From Owenia fusiformis (taxonomy: Eukaryota; Annelida; Polychaeta; Sabellida; Oweniidae), in the NCBI GenBank assembly GCA_903813345.2, contig CAIIXF020000003.1:5109815-5173814 (forward strand): a stretch of DNA of 64,000 nucleotides. Direction: 5' to 3'. Positions 10,201-17,633 of the stretch are shown here, one piece after another; the first letter of the stretch is position 1, and each line of letters opens with the position of its first letter. The notes below the pieces were generated by a model. It made no database searches. It was not told the origin of the DNA and saw only the letters and a program-made list of their open reading frames with translations. The position numbers were made by a program, and so were the translations under genes.

Positions 10201-13200
10201 AGAATCAACGCATGAATTATCTAATGAAAACAATGTAAGTTTTTAAACTAATGTATGTTCTTTCAATTTGAAGGTTAGATAGAATATGAATGACTGTGAA
10301 TGGAGGATACTAATAATTTATAAAATTGATTATAGATCTTGATGGCAGTAGAGGCGAAGCATTCCGTGAAGCAATGACAGATGACAAGAAACTAGGTAAT
10401 CAGATAATTCAAATTCATTCTTCCAGACAAAATGAAGACGTCTTTTAAGTAGTATTTACATTAAGAAGCTAAATTAGAAATTAGGTGATAAACTATATTG
10501 AAACCGAATTTGAGAAATAGTCAATGCCTTACAATTCACAGGGCGCCTGACTGTAAGCAGTATAGACGGCAAAAATGGAACTAATAAATACAAGGACATT
10601 TATACTTACGGAGGCAGAAGCTTTTCAATTTTCAAAATGGTGGACTTGTCTCTAATTTATGACAGTGACGACAATATTGAACAGCAGCATGCTAATTCCT
10701 CTCTGTATGGAAGATTATTTAATTGTGATAATTATGAAGCTTCCAAAACTCCCGTTGAAACATTTGACAAACGATCTGACAATGCGGTAAGTACTGTAGT
10801 TTTACTGTTTTAAATAGAATTAAGACAGGCCGGTTTGTATAGGAAAATCATATTTTCAAATTCATCGTAAATCAATGTGTGGTACATCATATCATTCAAT
10901 GTGCTACAAGCATATATACTGTATAATATATATAATACACTATGTTGGTAAAGTAAACATGGACGCGAATTAAATTCGCTAAAACTTATAATTATGATAG
11001 GTGTAACTCATGATAGGTAACTCATTGTAGGTGTCTTTGAAACTCGGAGAATAAACATGTGTACTAAATAAAAGTCTTTTCTCAGGGTCCCGACACAGAA
11101 TCAGCAGAGGTAGCTACCGTTGGGGACACGGTCTATATATTCATAGGAAATGAGAGAACCTCCAGCATCATGATATACTCTGTCTCGGGTGATAGCATAG
11201 AGCCAAAGTTTGAGGGGATTCATCGTGCGGGAGGCCAGGAAACAAAATACGATATGCTCTATTCACAGAGGAATACCGGGGACCTGGACCCAGAAGGATT
11301 GAAGTATGTCGACATTATTTTGAATGTGCTACAATCAAATATGCATATGTGATGAGGCAATGTCTTGATTTAAAACATGGGCTTTCAACTAGAATTGAAA
11401 GCCCATGTTTTCAGGGGCGTAGGAAGGTGTAAATTCAACACTACGCCAAAAAATCCCGCCAAAACTATGAAACAATTGTGTCAAATATTCTATATTAAAA
11501 CGCCTATTTTATGCTCGTTAAACGTCATTTTATGGCAATAGAATGCAATGTTTTCATAACCTAAATGTGAACGGAAATGTTTAAGCGATGCATTTGTATG
11601 GGCGATTGGTCATACGTATAGGTTGGCGTTTCGATTTTTTATGCAAGCTTAAAATCCTTGATGCCCCTTTTAATGTGCTTAAAATGTTCGAATGATTTTC
11701 ATCATTTGAAATCGCCATGGAAAATCACAAATCATTCTCACTTTTCTTATGTCTCGAACGATATAGACGATCAATTTCCAAATAACAATGAGAGATTTTT
11801 AATCATTTTCGAATAATTAAATTGAGATATATAGTATTGTCTGATTCCATCGTGTACCGTGCAATACGACACGTACAGATTAAAGAATCTAGCTTGATCA
11901 ATTGATTTAGAGAAACGCATTCGTGATCAATGAAACAATTAACCCTAATGTCTGCAACCTTTTTTATAACACTAATTCGCAAGGCCAAATTAACTTCCCA
12001 CCACAAAGGTCAAATCGAGGTCAACGTGACTTAGGGGGTGCCAAAAATATTATATTTCCTAAAACAATAATCTATTATCTTTCAAATGAAATAAAAATCT
12101 AGGTAATAGCTTTTCTAGACCTGAAATCGATGGAACGCGTATTTGAGTAATCAACATTTTCAAGTTGTTTTTGTCTTTAACATTCATATTTCAAGAAGTA
12201 CTACCAATAACAATTGGTGATTTAGTAAGAAAATAGATAATTGCTGACTTAACTATAATTTCTGTCTATGATTTTGCCTAGCAACGGAATATAAATCGAT
12301 ATTGTGAAATTGAAAAATTGGGGGTAGGGGAGAATAAAAAAAATATACATCTCAATTAAAGAGGCTTATCATTATAATTAAACGAGACCACAGTTTGATT
12401 GCATAAGCATTACAGAACATGCGCAAAAAATTGCAAAGGTATTCATCAAGTAGAAACAAGTCAAATTCTTTACTTCAGAGAATATTTTTAATTTATTGAG
12501 ACTTTCGACTAATATCCCTTAGTCTTTTTCAAAATATAACAGCATGTATACATTTATGTGACGTCATAAACAGACAATGGAAAATTTAATTATGTAACAA
12601 ATGACCTAGTAACCTAAAAAATAACAACAACAAAAAAACATAGAAACGAAAAAACGAATGACCTAATAATAACCTTAAGATAAATATATCATCGTTATGG
12701 TAACAATTAAACTCAAATATTATTATTGCATACTTTGCTATACCATTCTTAATTTACAATATTTTATGATACAAATTGTCCAACTGATACCCATTATCTC
12801 TGTTCATTTTAGGTTGCATTGTTTTAATATGAATTGCTTCCTTAACCCTACGTTTAAGATCATGACTCTCATTATCAATGATTTTTACATTGTTCCAGTT
12901 TATATTATGATCATATTCCATGGAATTTTCAATAACCGCAGAAGCAAGACCTCCAGTCGACAGTAATGTGGGTCTACGATGTTCTCTGATTCTAGTAACT
13001 AGTTCCCGCTTTGTTTCACCTACATAAGTGGCAATACAGTCTTTACAATCAATTTTGTAAATTACACCGGACTTCTTTTGATCATTAGTTTTGTCCTTTA
13101 AATGCACCAACTGTTTCTTGATAGTATTCTGCGATGAGAAACATACTCGGACACGATGCCTTTTAAAAATACGCCGTAACTGGTTGGAAATACTAGGGAT

Positions 13201-15248
13201 ATACGGAAGAACTGCAGTACACCTTATATCGTCATCATTTCTTGTTCTGTTTACATTATTTGTCGCATGTCTTTCACCTTCTTTAATCAGCCATTCCGGG
13301 TACCCACACTCCTTTAATGATCGGCAAACCAGTTCCTTTTCTTTCTTTAGATCTTCCTCTTTAGTTACCAATGTTTCTGCCCTCCTAAAGAGGGATTTGA
13401 CAACTCCTCTTTTAGTATCAAGAGAATGATTTGATTGGAAATCAAAAGAAGTCCGGTGTAATTTACAAAATTGATTGTAAAGACTGTATTGCCACTTATG
13501 TAGGTGAAACAAAGCGGGAACTAGTTACTAGAATCAGAGAACATCGTAGACCCACATTACTGTCGACTTGAGGTCTTGCTTCTGCGGTTATTGAACATTC
13601 CATGGAATATGATCATAATATAAACTGGAACAATGTAAAAATCATTGATAATGAGAGTCATGATCTTAAACGTAGGGTTAAGGAAGCAATTCATATTAAA
13701 ACAATGCAACCTAAAATGAACAGAGATAATGGGTATCAGTTGGACAATTTGTATCATAAAATATTGTAAATTAAGAATGGTATAGCAAAGTATGCAATAA
13801 TAATATTTGAGTTTAATTGTTACCATAACGATGATATATTTATCTTAAGGTTATTATTAGGTCATTCGTTTTTTCGTTTCTATGTTTTTTTGTTGTTGTT
13901 ATTTTTTAGGTTACTAGGTCATTTGTTACATAATTAAATTTTCCATTGTCTGTTTATGACGTCACATAAATGTATACATGCTGTTATATTTTGAAAAAGA
14001 CTAAGGGATATTAGTCGAAAGTCTCAATAAATTAAAAATATTCTCTGAAGTAAAGAATTTGACTTGTTTCTGATATATTAACCAGAGTGATGAACTTACA
14101 TAGAACTATTCATCAAGTAGTTTTTGAAAAAAACTGTTTTTTCTCAAATTCGTGAAGAGAACGCGAATCACGAATATTTGGCGAAATTGTATTTTAGTTT
14201 TAAAATCCATAAGATAGTCAATAGTGGCTCGATTATCATGAAATAAAGCATGTTACTTTTTGCATTTTCTAGGATTAGAATTATAGAAACAAGGTAACTT
14301 TCAATATTTTATTTTTCAAAAAGTGTTATTTATCTGTGGCCCAGATTAGAAAAATAACAGAGGCACAAAAACATGCAAAAGAGTACTATTGAAAAAACGA
14401 GCATATCATATGGTATCCACAAAACATTTCTTTAGGCTAGTGTGCTCGAGATTACTTTTGGACAATACAATGAGAAAATATGAACAAAGAACATAGGAAA
14501 ATTAATAAGCCTTTTTATTCTCACTTTTCAACACTACGCACTGGCGTTTTGGCGTACATTGTTCCTACGCCACTGGTTTTAAACTTACATACGAGAAAGC
14601 ACTGGGACAACATTGATCTTATACGAATTGTATTTTAATAATTCAAAAGATAGTTATTTTTATCTACAGTTGTTTATATCTAAATATGACATGGAATCCT
14701 AACTATGCTAGATTTGTGAGAATAATCGTTTAGGTTATAATTAATAGGTTTGTACAGGCGAGTGAAAGTCCAAATGGGAAGCCTCTTCTACTTGTTGTAG
14801 GGAGTCAGTCCTCGACGCTCTCTGTCTACGAGGTTGAGTTTTTCTCCTCTGGTAAGGATAAGCTTTGTTTTCCCTTCAATAGCTGGTTATACATGCATAA
14901 CCCACACAAGATACTGCACTTATTAAGGGAGCACGAATTGACACATTTGGTCAAAATTGTTCGATCCCTCTTGCCCTCATTGACTGTATACACTTGCTGA
15001 GATCAGTTATATTCAATATCACCAAATGCCAGGGGCAAATGGTGAATAACATTGAACAAACTAGTGGATTGTTCTGGGTGTTTTAAATTATTTTTTCTAT
15101 TATTGCAGTCCCAACGTCGCCACCCACATGTCCACCACTAGGAGACCGATCAACGCCTACTTCAAGGAGCTCATGTTTGAATCAGCTAAATTTGATCCTG
15201 ATGGTTTCTATGGTTGCCACTCTGACATTTTCATTTGTCGGCAAATAA
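1249..15248 (+). CDS. msp130-like (choice-of-anchor I family) GPI-anchored cell-surface glycoprotein, 5' partial
   Basis: Ten exons join in phase: 1249-1470, 1539-1573, 1801-1955, 6272-6510, 6738-6917, 10336-10395, 10542-10786, 11086-11303, 14748-14851 and 15109-15248 (stop TAA). The joined 1598 nt give a partial codon plus 531 residues. Family motifs appear in order: LHFVDISNP, DPEGSVSII, FRNSTFSQDLEPEF, YIVTANEGD, YTYGGRSFSIF, FDKRSDNAGPDTE, GDLDPEGLKF and ESPNGKPLLLVVGSQS. This is the beta-propeller-like repeat family of sea-urchin msp130 and bacterial choice-of-anchor I proteins, surface glycoproteins linked to biomineralisation in echinoderms and also present in molluscs and brachiopods. 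The product ends in a Pro/Ser/Thr stretch and a hydrophobic tail without a cytoplasmic part, as expected for a GPI signal. The signal peptide and N-terminal exons lie left of the window. Every junction uses GT-AG. Three large introns (1956-6271, 6918-10335, 11304-14747) hold the transposons and the 23-bp minisatellite. I am confident of the family; the micro-exon is the weakest part of the model. Confidence 0.88.
1539..1573 (+). CDS. 35-bp micro-exon of the msp130-like gene
   Basis: The exon before it ends in phase 1 and the exon at 1801 must start in phase 0 to read TILVSNEGEAG, so they cannot be joined directly. A 35-bp segment between ACCCAG and GTAATG supplies exactly the missing phase (2 nt plus 11 codons) and reads LQFECFDFSSR, similar in character to the family's segment before the VSNEGE motif. 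Intron lengths on its two sides are 68 and 227 bp. This is a hand-made model without transcript support. Confidence 0.6.
3160..3754. mobile_element. MITE-like element with ~60-bp terminal inverted repeats
   Basis: The left end (GATTAAAAGGTCGTTTGGAT, continuing with CGAGTGGATTGGATTCATG) is matched in inverse at the right end (...CCACTCGATCAAATCCCCC, TTTTAATC) over about 60 bp with some mismatches. The 595-bp body has no coding potential. Size and structure fit a non-autonomous DNA transposon. I could not identify the superfamily or clear target duplications. Confidence 0.7.
4868..5352. mobile_element. TIR element packed with CGGGCGTAATTAACGCC subrepeats
   Basis: The ends are inverted copies: TAGATACACGGGGAAGTCTA at the left and TAGACTTTCTCCCCGTGTAG at the right. 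In between, short units of the form ACGGGCGTAA / TTAACGCCTACAC alternate many times, and a larger block ending in CACCCGTAAACTACACGTG (near 5067) is repeated near 5261 about 190 bp downstream. GC content is well above the flanking intron. This looks like a non-autonomous DNA transposon with an internal tandem structure; no reading frame is present. Confidence 0.65.
5495..5706. mobile_element. short MITE with CAGGCCCGTAGCCAGG ends and GTTCG target duplication
   Basis: The ends CAGGCCCGTAGCCAGG and CCTGGCTACCGGCCTG are inverted with one mismatch. The flanks carry a direct repeat GTTCG at 5490-5494 and 5707-5711, consistent with a 5-bp target-site duplication. A second member with the same ends lies at 38506-38664. 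The 212-bp body is non-coding. The same terminal motif is, to my knowledge, widespread in marine invertebrate genomes. Confidence 0.75.
7030..8007 (-). mobile_element. 5'-truncated non-LTR retrotransposon (LINE) inserted in the minisatellite
   Basis: A 978-bp block interrupts the 23-bp array and is flanked by the direct repeat GAAGCATTT at 7021-7029 and 8008-8016, a 9-bp target-site duplication taken from the array. On the minus strand it encodes the C-terminal end of a LINE ORF2-type protein and a ~240-bp 3' tail. Truncation at the 5' end fits target-primed reverse transcription. Confidence 0.85.
7269..8007 (-). pseudogene. C-terminal fragment of a LINE reverse-transcriptase polyprotein
   Basis: The minus frame reads about 245 residues ending at a stop near 7269. 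Recognisable features are ITLWNNLPSDTR, then LRCGLLLKAHIYAH, then a Cys/His module with CKCGVPLTTLHFLLNC (C-x-C...H...C), the usual C-terminal region after the RT domain of jockey/CR1-like elements. The RT and endonuclease domains are missing because the copy is 5'-truncated. The frame runs on into the minisatellite beyond 8007, which is not part of the protein. It is open but cannot be functional alone. Confidence 0.8.
11372..11411. repeat. 17-bp perfect palindrome AAAACATGGGCTTTCAA
   Basis: The arms AAAACATGGGCTTTCAA and TTGAAAGCCCATGTTTT are separated by 6 bp. The same CATGGGCTTTC word forms a short hairpin at 17203-17224 and the ends of a 468-bp TIR element at 41193-41660. The hairpin may be a solo or collapsed terminal pair of that transposon family. 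Confidence 0.7.
12754..13440 (-). pseudogene. PLE C-terminal protein fragment with GIY-YIG endonuclease
   Basis: The minus frame from the junction at 13440 gives about 228 residues. It opens with HSLDTKRGVVKSLFRRAETL, the usual PLE sequence between RT and endonuclease, then VCFSSQNTIKKQL and the endonuclease signature SGVIYKI...CIATYVGETKRELVTRIREH (GVIY / TYVG). It ends at the element's natural stop, 12754. The open frame continues upstream to 13512 through antisense of the other copy, which is not real coding. The RT domain is absent, so this is a truncated remnant, though the endonuclease part is undamaged. Confidence 0.85.
13441..13769 (+). pseudogene. second PLE GIY-YIG fragment, with a stop
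   Basis: The plus-strand copy reads the same GVIYKI...TYVGETKREL endonuclease but carries TGA at about 13569 where the other copy has GGA (Gly), and then continues to the same C-terminal stop (HKIL, TAA at 13767-13769). It starts at the inversion junction and lacks everything upstream of the endonuclease. Confidence 0.82.
15109..15248 (+). CDS. last exon of the msp130-like gene, encoding the GPI-anchor signal
   Basis: After the acceptor TTGCAG the frame reads a Pro/Thr/Ser-rich linker and then the hydrophobic tail LILMVSMVATLTFSFVGK directly before TAA. A small-residue region upstream of a terminal hydrophobic segment with no basic cytoplasmic tail is the classic pattern of GPI-anchor addition, matching the known GPI anchoring of msp130 proteins. 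No AATAAA is obvious close downstream; a GATAAA variant lies near 15405. Confidence 0.8.
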
Positions 15249-15950
15249 TAAGAAATTATTTGTTTTCAACGAAACAATAATTATGTCGAAGGATCAGAAT
15301 AACAATTTCATAGCTTCGGAGTTCAGATGAATAACTTCATTTAAAAGTATTGTTTTTTGGCAAGGAATCACAGGAGATGACACATACGAGTACATGTAAA
15401 TCACGATAAATAGAAAATACATGTATAAAGAAGTAGTTATAATTCATGATAAACCATCTATACTAGCAATTGAAAATATGATTTAACATTCTGGTTTGTT
15501 GAAAGAGTGTACTGCAATGTCGAGCTCTGAGCCAGGCAGAAATGCATCATGAAAGAAAGAAACATTACGCTTATTAAGAGAAACATGAGATGATGTTATG
15601 AGTATATCAGAATGGCAGATATGTCGAGGACTTTCATACCTCGTCGGCGAATGAGTTGCACGACATCTTATATCATTGTAAAACTCTTTTGCGACCAACA
15701 CATTAAAAATCATTTTGAAAGAAGAAGAGTATTTGTTAGTGACCCGGACGCAAAATATAAAAAGGAAGAGCAAACGCTATGTTTGAATGTCAGACACGTG
15801 CACTGAAGAAGCGTACTGTCTACTTAGGAATAAAGAGTAACGAGATCGCATTACTTCTTCAGGGGATTGAAACACGTAGATTATTTTTGACTGACACAGT
15901 GAGCCTATGGGATCGATTAGGTGTCTGTCCGTTAAACCTGGTCGAATACA
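15249..15950. other. intergenic, no recognised gene
   Basis: This contains the 3' flank of the msp130-like gene. An open frame of 96 codons on the minus strand (15483-15773) overlaps two shorter plus-strand frames. None shows a known domain or splice context. Confidence 0.5.
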
Positions 15951-15956
15951 ACCGTA

Positions 15957-16790
15957 ATTATCCCACCGAACAAAGTCCGTAGGGATAAAGAGAAGCCACT
16001 CGTCCTTTCGTTTGTTCGTCCGTCCGTCCGCCTGTTTGTTTGTCCGGGCGATAACTCAAACACCGTTTGACGGATTTACTTCAAATGTGATATGCAAATG
16101 CCTTATAAGCGAAGAACCTCTGCTCAAGGTGGATTTTTTTAATATGGCCGCTCAATTAAAAATGGCCGCTATTTTTCGTAAAAATGTAGTCTTAGATAAC
16201 TCAAATACCAGCTGGCGGATTTGGTTCAAATTTAATATACTGATGCCTGACCGGGGCTTTGCTAAAGAAGAGATTTTCAAGATAGTCGCTGAATTTCAAA
16301 GTGGCCGCCATTTTTCGTAAAAAACTTAATGATAACTTATTAGATACCAGTGGACGGATTTGGTTCAAATTTCATCTGGCGATGCCTAGGGACGAAGGAT
16401 CTCTGCTTAAGAAGGAATTTTCAAGATGACAGCTGAATTTTTAAAATGGCCGCCATTTTTCTTAAGAACGTAATCTTTGACAACTCAAATACCAGTGAAC
16501 GGATTTGGTTCAAATTTTATATGCTGATGCTTAGAGATAAAGGACCTCTGATCAGGAGTCAATTTTAAGATGGCTATTAATCGCTATTAATCAAAATGGC
16601 CGCCATTTCCGTTAGAATTGTAATCTTTGATAACCTAATCACCAGTTTGGTTCAAATTTTATATACTGATGTTTAAGGACAAAGGAGCTCTGCTCAAGAA
16701 GAATTTTTTAAGATTGCATCGACTTTCAAAATGACCACCATTTTTCGTAGGAAACATAATCTTTGATATTTCAAATAGCAGTGGACGGAT
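15957..16790 (-). mobile_element. copy of the GGCCGCCATTTT repeat family (diverged, reverse orientation)
   Basis: It starts with ATTATCCCACCGAACAAAG, the inverse of the end of the copy at 57861-59052 (GTTCGATGGGATAAT), followed by GTCCGTCCGTCCG. It then has about six diverged units of ~120-130 bp, each with GGACGGATTTGGTTCAAATT, GAGATAAAGG-like wording and a GGCCGCCATTTT block. No coding sequence is present. Confidence 0.7.
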
Positions 16791-17609
16791 TTGCTGAGCA
16801 TGAGCAACTACTACAACAACCCATTTTTGAATGAAAATAGCGGCTGTCCGATTGTACTCGACGAAATGATAGAACCGTTTCTTCCCTCTGATCTTAGATG
16901 GCTGTTTTTATTTTTTGATTTGTTACATCAATTGTTTATCCTAAAGATTGTTTGTAAATGTAATATTTCTAAATAATTTATAATATTTCTAAATAATATT
17001 TCTTGTATATGTTTGTAAAACCCATGCAGAAAACTTAGCAAAACATACTGATTCTTGTGTAGCAAAGAGTTAGTATTAATTATGGAAAGGAATTTAGCAC
17101 AAGCTATCTATCTGTAAGAATTTCATTTCTTTTTATAGCATTTAACAATATTTTATTCCATAGTATAAAAGTAATTTTTGAATATTTCATTTAGTTTATC
17201 CATGGGCTTTCAGAAAGCCCATAGTTTATTTCATATTATTAAGATATAATATTACAAAGGAACTCAAGCATAACAGAAGAATTTGTATTTTCTGGAACAG
17301 ATATACAGTACATAAGCCAGAATAAGTTGGTAAACAACATTTCGCTTTAAAAACAACAAATCATAGGGTCATTAATTATACTTATTGTGACAGTAACATG
17401 TAAAGCAATTTGCAGAGAACCCGAAAGCAATGATTAATGGTATTATTGCCTTCAATAAATGTCTCATATCTCTCAAAAGTCAGTCCCTTTGTTCTATTTG
17501 CAATTTAACGATTTGGAAATGACGTATAGGTTTTGAAGTGAAACACATCAGAGTCTACTGTTAGAGAACAGAGGGTAATACGTTATCATTCGGACATTAC
17601 ACATGCATT
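16791..17609. other. intergenic and probable 5' region of the LRR gene
   Basis: It is AT-rich without a gene. A short CATGGGCTTTC/GAAAGCCCAT hairpin lies at 17203-17224. GTGTTTTTTCAG just before the LRR start (17621-17632) would serve as an acceptor, so an upstream non-coding exon may lie in this stretch. Confidence 0.4.
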
Positions 17610-17633
17610 GTGAACTTCAGGTGTTTTTTCAGA

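Larger units (their letters stand above)
12454..14106. mobile_element. Penelope-like retroelement, two 5'-truncated copies head to head
   Basis: The segment is flanked by a 14-bp direct repeat, TATTCATCAAGTAG, at 12440-12453 and 14107-14120, taken as the target-site duplication. Inside, 12452-13082 and 13441-14071 are inverted repeats of equal length (631 bp) and near identity, separated by 358 bp. The minus-strand copy is longer, extending into the spacer; the plus-strand copy starts inside the GIY-YIG coding region. Both 3' ends point outward. 5' truncation and inverted partial copies are typical of Penelope-like integration. Confidence 0.88.
11412..14575. mobile_element. putative DNA element with CAG(G/T)GGCGTAGGAA ends, split by the PLE
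   Basis: Inverted ends CAGGGGCGTAGGAA (11412-11425) and TTCCTACGCCACTG (14562-14575) differ by one base, and CAACACTACGC occurs just inside both ends. Removing the PLE at 12454-14106 leaves about 1.5 kb of AT-rich DNA with no recognisable gene. This suggests an older non-autonomous transposon that received the PLE. The pairing could be coincidental. Confidence 0.45.

Noticed and set aside
8649-10233. Several long minus-strand open frames with LFATKATTYSLQRLLPIRYK-type repeats
   Set aside because: They are translations of the 23-bp minisatellite, whose minus strand has no stop in any frame; 23 is not a multiple of 3, so all three frames read the same repeat.
10203-10234. Segment between TTTTTCAG and GTAAGT that looks like a 32-bp exon of the msp130-like gene
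   Set aside because: Exons on both sides are already in phase 1; adding 32 bp would break the frame, so I treat it as a decoy.
11304-11352. Continuation of the msp130-like exon to the stop at 11352
   Set aside because: A strong donor GTATGT at 11304 and the next exon at 14748 restore the family motif GLKF...ASESPNGKPLLL in phase; the read-through peptide has no family resemblance.
12697-12966. 89-codon plus-strand frame, also present at 13557-13826 on the minus strand
   Set aside because: Antisense shadow of the PLE endonuclease in the two inverted arms.
13441-13512. N-terminal 24 residues of the minus-strand frame 12754-13512
   Set aside because: They are antisense of the plus-strand PLE copy across the inversion junction, not part of the PLE protein.
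17610-17633. GTG start 24 bp upstream for the LRR protein
   Set aside because: Eukaryotic start expected at ATG 17634, which follows an acceptor-like sequence and gives a good signal peptide.
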